A DNA stretch of 64,000 bases. Origin: Flavobacteriales bacterium (lineage in GTDB: Bacteria > Bacteroidota > Bacteroidia > Flavobacteriales_F > PHOS-HE28). The stretch lies in contig JADJVC010000002.1 in the NCBI GenBank assembly GCA_016710685.1, positions 620,001 to 684,000 of the forward strand, written 5' to 3'. Both the position numbers and the translations under genes were made by a program. Position 1 is the first letter of the stretch, and every line of letters starts with the position of its first letter. The notes below the pieces were generated by a model that was not told the origin of the DNA, ran no database searches, and worked only from the letters and a program-made list of their open reading frames with translations. Below, in pieces: positions 44,391 to 51,378 of this stretch.

Positions 44391-44772
44391 GGTCTACGTA
44401 TCGTTTTTTACGGGTCTCAAAGCTGCAAGATCCAGTCGGTGATGAGGGTCATTTTCAAGATCGATCATCCACATCCTTATGAACGATCGAGAACGCCTGA
44501 TACTGGAACGCTTATGTAGCTTGGTCTGCGTGCCCTCGTTGATAACTTCTAGAGCTCACGCCGCCTTTTGATCACGAGTTCCGGCTCTTCGAGCGTTAAG
44601 CCTCAAGCCACAAGCTGTGCGCCACAGGTCACTAAGAAGGAGTAGCACTGCGCAATTCGCCGACGCGCGCACCAATCACCAATCACCACCTCCCAATCAC
44701 CAATCACCACCGACCGATCACTATAAAACAGCAAAGGCGCCCTCGCGGACGCCTTTACCGACTTTCATGCTG
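44391..44772. repeat. Intergenic gap with composite word repeat and duplicated terminator
   Basis: 44598-44713 is a composite repeat: AAGCCTCAAGCCACAAGC words, then CTGCGCAATTCGCCGACGCG with CGCACC, then CCAATCACCAATCACCACC words. Nearly the same order occurs at 47170-47283. 44725-44765 is a terminator cassette duplicated at 46413-46457. The remaining part next to nrdJ holds its weak promoter only. Confidence 0.7.
44733..44756 (-). terminator. Terminator of the 44773 gene (duplicated cassette)
   Basis: AAAGGCG (44733-44739) pairs with CGCCTTT (44750-44756). On the minus strand it is followed by GCTGTTTTATAG. It lies 16 nt beyond the stop of the 44773 gene. Confidence 0.75.
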
Positions 44773-45078
44773 CTAACCGGCGGTTTCCGGAATGGTGATT
44801 ACCCGTTGAACGGGGAAAACGCTGCCCGCGCCCGTTGCGCCGACCACAACGGCGAAGGCATGCACAATATGGGTGAACCGGCCTTTGCCACGGTCGAAAT
44901 ACAAATATGGCTTCTGCCCTCCAACGAGCTTGTCGATTGCTGGAACATCCATGGGCACCACCCACGTTGCCGGAACATCCGGGTCCGGCGCTTGTTCCAC
45001 CATGGTCCTTGCTTCTTCGCGCAAACGGTCCCGTTGCAGGAGATACACCTTCACGATGGCTTCCTCTATGCGTTCCAT
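44773..45078 (-). CDS. Small protein of unknown function
   Basis: 101 residues from ATG 45078 (MERIEEAIVKVYLLQRDRLR); a TTG at 45090 overlapping the previous stop is an alternative. Features are an N-terminal amphipathic helix, then a mixed segment (WVVPMDVPAIDKLVGGQKPY, then LYFDRGKGRF) and a hydrophobic C-terminal part (IVHAFAVVVGATGAGSVF). Followed by a clear terminator and overlapping or abutting the lipoprotein gene, so it is probably real and co-transcribed. Function not recognised. Confidence 0.65.
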   Translation of the reverse strand: MERIEEAIVKVYLLQRDRLREEARTMVEQAPDPDVPATWVVPMDVPAIDKLVGGQKPYLYFDRGKGRFTHIVHAFAVVVGATGAGSVFPVQRVITIPETAG

Positions 45079-45086
45079 GGCATGGT

Positions 45087-45569
45087 TCAATGCGTTTTCC
45101 GCTCCGCTTCCTGTTGCAGGAAAGCATTCTTCACGGAATCCATCCGGGCCATCATCTGTTCCATGTAGCGCCGGTTCAGGTCGAACCGCTTGCGGAAAAA
45201 GTCGTCGTGAAAGAAATCGGGCTGCATGATGCTGTCGTTCATGAACAGGTCATTAAACCCCGGGTCGTTCAGGAACGGGTACCAATTCCCGGACCTGCCT
45301 TTGAAGTCCTTGAATATGCTGTCCAGGAAGGCGGGGTTGCCTGCCCTGCCCGGATAGATCTTGATGTAGGTGGAATCGAAGGCGATCAAATTGCCGTTCT
45401 CATCGTACTGCTTGTTCACCTTCACGTCTACTTTGGGGGTGTCCACCGCAAGCGTATCGCTTTTGGTGGTCGTATTCTTCTGCTTGCCGGCCTGGCCCAT
45501 GCAGGCGGAAAGCTGAAGCAAGATGGCCGCACACGCGACCATGCTCTTGACGGTGCTGTTGGTTTTCAT
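45087..45569 (-). CDS. Lipoprotein of unknown function
   Basis: 160 residues from ATG 45569 (MKTNSTVKSMVACAAILLQL) with lipobox LSAC at about residue 23, so a lipid-anchored envelope protein. The mature part is hydrophilic with Asp, Phe and Asn-rich stretches (PFLNDPGFNDLFMNDSIMQP, DFFHDDFFRKRFDLNRRYM) and a helical C-terminus. No family recognised. It lies downstream of hsp20 and upstream of the 44773 gene; a hairpin (45605-45637) separates it from hsp20. Confidence 0.75.
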   Translation of the reverse strand: MKTNSTVKSMVACAAILLQLSACMGQAGKQKNTTTKSDTLAVDTPKVDVKVNKQYDENGNLIAFDSTYIKIYPGRAGNPAFLDSIFKDFKGRSGNWYPFLNDPGFNDLFMNDSIMQPDFFHDDFFRKRFDLNRRYMEQMMARMDSVKNAFLQQEAERKTH

Positions 45570-45604
45570 TGCTCCTTGTCGTTTTAATTGTTCTTGAAGC
45601 AGAG

Positions 45605-45637
45605 CGGGGGCATCCACATCGTGTGCGAATGCCCCCG
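45605..45637 (-). terminator. Hairpin after hsp20
   Basis: CGGGGGCAT (45605-45613) and ATGCCCCCG (45629-45637) form a perfect 9-bp stem between the hsp20 stop and the lipoprotein start. The T-tract on the minus strand is weak, so it may attenuate rather than fully terminate. Confidence 0.6.
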
Positions 45638-45675
45638 GCTCCCGGTATTTCAGCGCGGAAAGGCCCGCCACATGC

Positions 45676-46122
45676 CTATTTGATGCTGATGGTCCGCATC
45701 TTGGGTTTGGCCTCTTCGCTCTTGGGGATGGTGAGCTGCAACACCCCGTTCACGTATTCCGCTTTGATCGCGTCGGCCTGCACGCTATGCGGCAGCACGA
45801 AGCTGCGTTCGAAGGCGGTCCGTGCGAACTCGCGGCGGGTCCAGCGCTTGTCCTCGCCTTGGTCTTCTTTCGTGAGTTCGCCGCGGATGGTGAGCGTGTC
45901 GTTCAACATTTCCACTTTCAGGTCTTTCTTGTCGAAACCGGGTGCTTGCACCTCCACGCGGAAGTCATCGTTACTTTCAACGATGTTCACACGGGGGGAA
46001 TGGTCCATCAAGCCATCGCTTCCGAAGAGGCGACCGATGTTCTGGCCAAAGATCTCACTGGCCAACCTGTCCACCGGCGAAGCTGTCATCACCGGCTGCT
46101 GCTTATATTTCACAAGTGTCAT
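45676..46122 (-). CDS. Hsp20 / small heat shock protein
   Basis: 148 residues from ATG 46122 (MTLVKYKQQPV). Alpha-crystallin domain: NDDFRVEVQAPGFDKKDLKV, LNDTLTIRGELTKED, RREFARTAFERSFVLPHSV, AEYVNGVLQLTIPKSEE. The C-terminal anchoring motif is a short MRTISIK with I-x-I. It is an ATP-independent holdase chaperone of the cytoplasm. The frame extends to 46155 but the added residues are not conserved-looking. I see no CIRCE element upstream. Confidence 0.95.
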   Translation of the reverse strand: MTLVKYKQQPVMTASPVDRLASEIFGQNIGRLFGSDGLMDHSPRVNIVESNDDFRVEVQAPGFDKKDLKVEMLNDTLTIRGELTKEDQGEDKRWTRREFARTAFERSFVLPHSVQADAIKAEYVNGVLQLTIPKSEEAKPKMRTISIK

Positions 46123-46490
46123 CGTATGTGGGTTTTTTAGGTTTTTCCCGGCCACCGTGGCCGAGTTTCACCATTGCCGTTTCCAAGCTCCTTGCCAAAG
46201 GGTGGATACTGACGATCTGTATGTAACGTTGCTCAATTTTTATAAACAGCATTCCACGGAAGGTGCCGAACTTTCAGAGGTGGTGAAAAATTGACAGTCC
46301 GGGATCTCGTCCGCACAACCGCTCAGTTCCGGGTCTCCGCCTTTCGGCGGAAAACGCGGGGAGGGAGTTCAGATTCGGTCAAAATTTTCAGGAAGCTCGA
46401 TCATCGGCTACCATAAACCAGCAAAGGCGCCCTCGCGGACGCCTCTACCGACTTTCACCATGCCCCAGGAGCAGGGCAATGGCATACCTG
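46123..46490. other. Intergenic gap with duplicated terminator cassette
   Basis: 368 bp. The terminator cassette 46413-46457 is nearly identical to 44725-44765. The rest has no supportable gene or repeat. No clear -7 box was found in front of hsp20. Confidence 0.5.
46423..46446 (-). terminator. Terminator of the fasciclin gene (duplicated cassette)
   Basis: AAAGGCG (46423-46429) with CGCCTCT (46440-46446), followed on the minus strand by GCTGGTTTATGG. 45-nt cassette nearly identical to that at 44725-44765; about 45 nt beyond the fasciclin stop. Confidence 0.65.
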
Positions 46491-47051
46491 TCACTTCGCG
46501 GGGAGCAACACTTTGTCGATCACGCAGACCCGACCGTTCGAGGCGGGCACCGTGCCGATGATCTTCGCATCATTGATCATCACCTGCCCGTCTGTAACAT
46601 GGAAAACGACGTCGCCACCGTTCACCATGCCTTGCTTTTGTCCGTCGCGGATGTTCTCCGGCTTGAAGACGCCCAACGCCACGTGGTACTGAAGGATGTC
46701 GGCGAGCGCGTCTTTGCTTTCGGGTTTCAGCAGGCCGTCCACCGTGCCGGCGGGCAAAGCGGCAAACGCCTCATTGGTCGGGGCGAACACCGTAAAAGGA
46801 CCGGCGTTGCTCAACGCATTGACGAGGTCGGCGGCTTGTACAGCTGCTACCAGCGTAGTGTGGTCCGGCGAGCCAACGGCAACTTGCACCACGTTCTTCT
46901 CGGATTCATTGTCCACCACATTGGATTGGCCTATGGCCGTGTTCACGGTGGCTGCAGGAGCGGCGGAGTCCGTCGCGGCGGTCTCGGCGCTTCCTCCGCA
47001 AGCGGCAAGAAGAGCGACCAAGGCGAACGGTGTAAGGTGCTTCAGTTTCAT
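46491..47051 (-). CDS. Fasciclin (FAS1) domain lipoprotein
   Basis: 186 residues: signal peptide with lipobox (MKLKHLTPFALVALLAACGG, lipidated Cys at about residue 18), an Ala/Thr-rich linker, then one FAS1 domain with its two conserved boxes (NAGPFTVFAPTNEAFAALPA and the YHVALG and NGRVCVIDKVLLP regions). FAS1 domains mediate surface adhesion. A -7-like box GACTTTTG (47090-47097, minus strand) lies 38 nt upstream, the same variant as in front of the nosZ-linked cytochrome gene. Confidence 0.93.
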   Translation of the reverse strand: MKLKHLTPFALVALLAACGGSAETAATDSAAPAATVNTAIGQSNVVDNESEKNVVQVAVGSPDHTTLVAAVQAADLVNALSNAGPFTVFAPTNEAFAALPAGTVDGLLKPESKDALADILQYHVALGVFKPENIRDGQKQGMVNGGDVVFHVTDGQVMINDAKIIGTVPASNGRVCVIDKVLLPAK

Positions 47052-47089
47052 GGTGGTGCGTTTTAGCGGTAACGGCGTTTTGTATGCAC

Positions 47090-47097
47090 CAAAAGTC
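47090..47097 (-). promoter_or_regulatory. -7-like promoter element of fasciclin gene
   Basis: CAAAAGTC (plus) = GACTTTTG (minus), one base from TAnnTTTG, 38 nt before the ATG. Confidence 0.45.
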
Positions 47098-47169
47098 CAC
47101 TTGCTCGTGCAATAGAAACATGACCGATGACAGTTGCTGCGCTGATTGTTGTCACACGTAGCGCTTCTG

Positions 47170-47283
47170 GCTTGAAGCTGTTAGCCACAAGCCACAAGCC
47201 TCAAAATCGCAGATAAAATCGGAATGCTGCGCAACTCACCGACGCGCGCACCAATCACCAGTCACCCTTCACCAATCACCACT
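47170..47283. repeat. Composite intergenic word repeat, second copy
   Basis: TTGAAGCTGTTAGCCACAAG with CCACAAGCCTC, then CTGCGCAACTCACCGACGCG with CGCACC, then CCAATCACCAGTCACC and CCAATCACCACT. Same modules in the same order as 44598-44713. It lies between the fasciclin gene start and the nosY stop. Confidence 0.7.
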
Positions 47284-47285
47284 CT

Positions 47286-48053
47286 TCAAAGGTCCTTCCT
47301 CCGAAAAGCCCTGAATGCGAATGCCGACGGTAGCGCCACCCATGCCCCCAGGGCAAGAAGTGCCACGAGTATCCCGCGGACATTGCCGAAGAACTTCTCG
47401 TACACCGCGCCGCTGTAGCCCATCATTGCAGCAAGGTCAACTTTCAGCAGCACCATGATGCGACCGAGGTCGATGGGGTCGAGCGCGGCCAACGGCACGA
47501 TCCAAGGCTCGATAGGGTAGTCGCTAAACGCGAACATCACCCACAGTAACACGGCATCGTACACCAGTACGAATAGGAACCACACCACCAAACCCAAGCC
47601 CACGCCGCGCGCTTTCTCGCGGTTCTTTATCGCGATGAGCGAACCGATGGCAACGAACACCAAAGTGAGCATCACGCAGGCGAGGATGAGTGTGAGCGAT
47701 GCACCGCCCGGCAGGAAAAGCATCAACGGAATGCCCGTGCCCACCAAGGCGCCCAGCACCAAAGCCGTTCCTAATGCCGCCATTTGTCCGCCAAGAATTT
47801 TCGAGCGGCGCAAGGGTTGCACAGCCAGCAATTCGGTGAACTCCATCGCATCATAGAGGTAGACGATGGTGAACACCGAAGCCACCAAGGGCACCAGCGC
47901 CAGCAGCACTTGCGAAAGGCTGAGCATGGCCTTCACCGGCTGGTCCTCCAACTGGAAAAGGCCGAGGCTGATGGCCAGCAACAGCAACGTCCAGCCCAGC
48001 ACGAACTTGTTGCGCGCCAGATCGATCAAGGTGTATTTATAAACTTTCCACAT
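47286..48053 (-). CDS. nosY: NosY-type ABC transporter permease
   Basis: A 255-residue membrane protein with six hydrophobic helices (for example FVLGWTLLLLAISLGLF; LALVPLVASVFTIVYLYDAM; LILACVMLTLVFVAIGSLIA; GVGLGLVVWFLFVLVYDAVL). The NosY-typical DPIDLGRI segment is near residue 190. With NosF and NosD it forms the transporter needed to assemble the CuZ centre of nitrous oxide reductase. It overlaps nosF by 17 nt and is the last gene of nosLDFY. Inner membrane. Confidence 0.92.
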   Translation of the reverse strand: MWKVYKYTLIDLARNKFVLGWTLLLLAISLGLFQLEDQPVKAMLSLSQVLLALVPLVASVFTIVYLYDAMEFTELLAVQPLRRSKILGGQMAALGTALVLGALVGTGIPLMLFLPGGASLTLILACVMLTLVFVAIGSLIAIKNREKARGVGLGLVVWFLFVLVYDAVLLWVMFAFSDYPIEPWIVPLAALDPIDLGRIMVLLKVDLAAMMGYSGAVYEKFFGNVRGILVALLALGAWVALPSAFAFRAFRRKDL

Positions 48054-48774
48054 GGGCAGCGGTCTTTGTGGTGAGCATCGCGGGAATGGCTTTCGAGAGC
48101 CGCTTTTCCCCAGTGACAGCGAGCAGGTCTTCCGGTGGAAGCAGGAAACGCAAGGTTCCGTCCTGCAAGTAGGCGACGCGATCGGCGAGTGCTTCCACTT
48201 CTTCCATCAGGTGGCTGGTGATCAGCACCGTGCAACCTTCACGTTTGATGTTGCGCACGGCCTGCAGCACGATCTGCGAGCTTAAGGGATCGAGGCCGGC
48301 TGTGGGTTCGTCCAGCACCAGCACGCTCGGCGAATAGCGGAAGGCATGCACGGCACTCACCTTTTGGCGCTGTCCGCCACTGAGGGTGCCCAAGCGCTTG
48401 TCCATCATGTCGACAACGCCAAGCTCTTTCACCAACGCGCCTTCGCTGCGGCCTTTGTTGCTGCCGCGGATGTCGTCCATCAGGTCGATCAGTTGGCCGA
48501 TCTTCAGTTCATTGGGGAAGCGCGAGATCTGCGGCATGTGTCCAACATGGTGGCGGTATTCCGGGTCGGGTCCCACGTGCTCTCCGTTCACCGTGATGGT
48601 GCCGGTGGAGGAACGCACCAGTCCGAGCAGGCATTTGATCATGGTGGTCTTCCCCGATCCGTTGGGGCCGATCACGGACACGGTCTCACCAGGTTCGAAG
48701 CGCGCGCTGAATTCGCGCAGCGCCCACAACTTGCCGTACTTCTTACCGACGTTCTCAAAGGTTACGCGTGACAT
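48037..48774 (-). CDS. nosF: NosF-type ABC transporter ATPase
   Basis: A 245-residue ABC ATPase: Walker A GPNGSGKTT, Q-loop region HVGHMPQI, signature LSGGQRQKV, Walker B VLVLDEPTAGLDP and switch His in LITSHLMEE. It energises the NosDFY complex, which supplies the periplasm with the sulfur and copper components for CuZ. It overlaps nosD by 20 nt and nosY by 17 nt, so the three genes are translationally coupled. Confidence 0.94.
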   Translation of the reverse strand: MSRVTFENVGKKYGKLWALREFSARFEPGETVSVIGPNGSGKTTMIKCLLGLVRSSTGTITVNGEHVGPDPEYRHHVGHMPQISRFPNELKIGQLIDLMDDIRGSNKGRSEGALVKELGVVDMMDKRLGTLSGGQRQKVSAVHAFRYSPSVLVLDEPTAGLDPLSSQIVLQAVRNIKREGCTVLITSHLMEEVEALADRVAYLQDGTLRFLLPPEDLLAVTGEKRLSKAIPAMLTTKTAAHVESL

Positions 48775-50017
48775 GCGGGGATTTCATCAAGGGTTTGTCG
48801 TCTTCCAGGCCTTCGGGCGTCATTGAGGGCACCAAGCGCTCGGCCTGGTCCAGCAATTGCGTGAGCAAGCTGCGCGAAAGCACCACGGCGTATGGCATGC
48901 GCTCGTTCACCATGGCGAACAGGCTCAGCGGCCGGAAGGGCACATCGCCGACACCGTTGTGGTCCAGATCATAGCCTTGGTAGCGGTCCCAATAGTTGCC
49001 ACTGAAACTGTTGAACACCGGGTTGCCGTTGGTGCTCATGTCGAACGTGTTGCCGGTAAAACTGTTTGCGGTGAAGTGGCATTCGGTGGCGTTGGCAAAA
49101 AGCCGCAGCGCCCAGCCATTGCCTTGAAAAATGTTGCCACGGATCTCGCCGCGATTGCAACCGTCAACCAACAGCGCGGTGGTGTTGTCGATGAAAATGT
49201 TGCTGTCGATCTTCACGTCGTTGATCTCCTTCAGCAATATGCCGTAGGAGCTGGCGCCGCGGTTGCGGATGAAGCGGTTGCGGCTCATGTCCACGTTCTT
49301 GCTGAACATAACGGCCACGCCCGCGCCATTGTCTTGGAAGAGGTTGTCCGAATAGGTGTCGCGGTGGCTGAACATGAAGTGTAGCCCATAGCGCGAGTTG
49401 TTCAAGCTCTTGTTGCGGCGCACATGGCTGTCGGTAACGAATTCGAAGTAAATGCCGTCCCGGTGATTTTGCACTTCGTTGTCCTCGATCGTGGCCCCCG
49501 AGCAATGCCACAGATGAATACCGTTCGCACGGCTGGTCTCGGACTGTTCCGGATCGCCGTTCACGGTGTTCCCGATCACGGTGGGGTTGCGCGAATTCGC
49601 GAAGTGGAAGGCGAAGAAACAGTGCTCCATCACGTTGTCGGTCAACTTCACGTTATCGGCCTTTTCCACCTCGATCCCGGCGTTGTCGTTCATGTTGCTC
49701 ACTTTGGTACCGGTGATCATGAAGCCTTGCACCGTGACGTCCGATGCGGTAATTGTGAGCACATTGCCATCGCCTCCGGCGCCATCAATTACAGGCCTTC
49801 CGATACCGATCAACGTAAGCGGTCGATCAATGGTGAGCGTGCCTTCCGCGTAGGTCCCTGCAAGTACGCGCACGGTATCGCCGGCCTGCGCGGAAGCCAA
49901 TACCGGCGCCAGTTTCTTCACTTTGCCGGAAGCATTCACCGTCCAAGTGGCAGCCGACAAACCGACAACGGTGCAAAGCAAAAAAGCAACGGCGCAAAGC
50001 CGCATCCAATTTTTCAT
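48755..50017 (-). CDS. nosD: NosD, periplasmic right-handed beta-helix protein
   Basis: A 420-residue protein with a signal peptide (MKNWMRLCAVAFLLCTVVGL, cleaved after SAA) and a parallel beta-helix made of PbH1 repeats, with many short turns such as IEDNEVQNHRDGIYFEF, SDNLFQDNGAGVAVMFSKNV, SRNRFIRNRGASSYGI and FTGNTFDMSTNG. It is an accessory protein of NosZ maturation, partner of NosFY. Length is typical. The gene follows nosL with a 126-bp gap containing a repeated word tract (50098-50150). Confidence 0.93.
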   Translation of the reverse strand: MKNWMRLCAVAFLLCTVVGLSAATWTVNASGKVKKLAPVLASAQAGDTVRVLAGTYAEGTLTIDRPLTLIGIGRPVIDGAGGDGNVLTITASDVTVQGFMITGTKVSNMNDNAGIEVEKADNVKLTDNVMEHCFFAFHFANSRNPTVIGNTVNGDPEQSETSRANGIHLWHCSGATIEDNEVQNHRDGIYFEFVTDSHVRRNKSLNNSRYGLHFMFSHRDTYSDNLFQDNGAGVAVMFSKNVDMSRNRFIRNRGASSYGILLKEINDVKIDSNIFIDNTTALLVDGCNRGEIRGNIFQGNGWALRLFANATECHFTANSFTGNTFDMSTNGNPVFNSFSGNYWDRYQGYDLDHNGVGDVPFRPLSLFAMVNERMPYAVVLSRSLLTQLLDQAERLVPSMTPEGLEDDKPLMKSPHVTRNL

Positions 50018-50143
50018 GCAAACACTTCCGGTAATCGGGAATTTTCAAGATCAGTGTTCATCATAGCGATCAGCGTCATCTGCGTTCCAAATCGCGGCAA
50101 CGGCATTCCATTTTCTGATTTTCTGATCATCTGATCGTCTGAT

Positions 50144-50584
50144 CTACTCCGCGAGCTTCTTCTTCGCCGCGGCCCAATCCATTTCATCTCCCGGGAATTC
50201 CGCTTCCGCCGTCGTGCGGTCCGCTTCCGTGGAAAACGCCGCCATGTTGCCGCGCATGGGGCTGCGCAGCGCCGGGCTGTGCAGGTAGAATGCTGTACTG
50301 GCATCGATCAACCTGCCGGGATGCGTGAAATCCGCGACGTACCAAGTTTTCACTTCGCCTTCGGGCACCGTGGCATCCGTGAACACGAAGGGCACCATGC
50401 ACGCCGCATCGTCAAACACATAGCTACGGCCTTTCACCGTTTCAATGGCGGCTGCGAATTTCTGGTCCATCACGTTCATGCGGCAATGCGCGCATTCGTC
50501 GTTGCCGTAGTTGATCTTGGGTTGGCCCACACTGCAACCGGCGGCGAACAGGACCAAGCTGGCACTGAACCAAAAGTTTTTCAT
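50144..50584 (-). CDS. nosL: NosL, copper chaperone lipoprotein
   Basis: 146 residues from ATG 50584 (MKNFWFSASLVLFAAGCSVG, lipobox AAGC), whose start overlaps the upstream stop (ATGA). The copper-binding motif DECAHCRMNVMD follows the linker, and the family segments KGRSYVFDDAACMVPF and VADFTHPGRLIDAS are present. NosL delivers Cu(I) to apo-NosZ. Lipid-anchored in the envelope. Confidence 0.94.
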   Translation of the reverse strand: MKNFWFSASLVLFAAGCSVGQPKINYGNDECAHCRMNVMDQKFAAAIETVKGRSYVFDDAACMVPFVFTDATVPEGEVKTWYVADFTHPGRLIDASTAFYLHSPALRSPMRGNMAAFSTEADRTTAEAEFPGDEMDWAAAKKKLAE

Positions 50585-51174
50585 GAGTTGGTCGTTTGAT
50601 TTTTGATCTCTTTGCGCGGCCACCGCCATTCATAAAGGAAGATGAGCACCGCTAATGTAATGGAGATGAAAAGCACCCAGCCGCCCACATCGGGATAGGA
50701 CCAAGCATCGAAGTTCAACAGTGTCTTGTGGCCGAAAAGCGGTGGTTGGTAGGCCATGCCCTCGATCTTGATGGCCGCGTGCGGATCGAGGTTGTGGCCG
50801 TAGTTCCAGCCCCAGGAGTACATGTCCCACATGGCCCAGATCACAAAGGCCAAGAGGCCAAAGAGCCAACTGGCCAAGGACCAGCGCCGCCCGATAAGTG
50901 CCGCAAGCACGCCCCATATCGCTAAGCCGCCGATCACATAGCGCATGATCTCGAATTCCGGGAACATTTCGTTATGGATGGTGGACATGCCGATATAATG
51001 GTTCAAGCCGTTGATCTGGTCCACGTTGCCGGTAAATCGGTCGTGGAAGATGTGCAGTTCGAGACCTTCAGGGTATTGAGGTGCCTGCAAAAAAATGACC
51101 CAGATCGGTTGGGTCAGCAGCAGCAACATGGCGATGGCTGCGAGGGCAACGAGGATACGGGAGAGGGGACGCAT
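50581..51174 (-). CDS. Membrane protein of Bacteroidota nos clusters
   Basis: 197 residues, four to five hydrophobic helices: ILVALAAIAMLLLLTQPIWV, IMRYVIGGLAIWGVLAALIG, LASWLFGLLAFVIWAMWDMY and the C-terminal GWVLFISITLAVLIFLYEW. Periplasmic-side motifs include HIFHDRFTGNVDQINGLNHY, the latter with several His. It overlaps nosL by 4 nt, so it is part of the nosLDFY unit; a similar protein is commonly found at this place in Bacteroidota nos clusters, but its function is not known to me. Confidence 0.8.
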   Translation of the reverse strand: MRPLSRILVALAAIAMLLLLTQPIWVIFLQAPQYPEGLELHIFHDRFTGNVDQINGLNHYIGMSTIHNEMFPEFEIMRYVIGGLAIWGVLAALIGRRWSLASWLFGLLAFVIWAMWDMYSWGWNYGHNLDPHAAIKIEGMAYQPPLFGHKTLLNFDAWSYPDVGGWVLFISITLAVLIFLYEWRWPRKEIKNQTTNS

Positions 51175-51310
51175 TAATGCTGGTGATTGGTAGTTGGTGA
51201 CTGGTGATTGGAAAACTCAGGACTCACGACTCAATAATTCAGACACTCCCGTCGCTTCAACGGCATTCCATTTTCTGATCGTCTACTCGTCTAATTTTCT
51301 GATCCAAAAG
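51175..51310. repeat. Intergenic word repeats between nosZ and nosL units
   Basis: TGGTGATTGGTAGTTGGTGA with CTGGTGATTGG words (51180-51210), then a direct repeat CAACGGCATTCCATTTTCTG (51258-51277), found identically at 50098-50117, followed by CTGATCGTCTACTCGTCTAA-type words. No gene here. Confidence 0.6.
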
Positions 51311-51314
51311 CAGA

Positions 51315-51358
51315 GCGCCCGACCATCCGCATCCATCGGAATGGCGGTGGCCGGGCGC
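51315..51358 (-). terminator. Terminator downstream of nosZ
   Basis: GCGCCCG (51315-51321) pairs with CGGGCGC (51352-51358), extended by partial pairing of ACCA-CCGC with GCGG-TGG. On the minus strand it is followed by TCTGCTTTTGG. It suggests nosZ is transcribed separately from the nosL unit. Confidence 0.65.
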
Positions 51359-51378
51359 GTTGCGTTCATTTTTCAAGG

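Noticed and set aside
44391..44560. Cobalamin riboswitch upstream of nrdJ
   Set aside because: I could not find the B12-box core or a multi-stem arrangement by eye; only a weak promoter is visible.
44617..45168. Plus-strand 183-codon frame near 44.6-45.2 kb
   Set aside because: It is antisense to two better supported genes and begins inside a word repeat.
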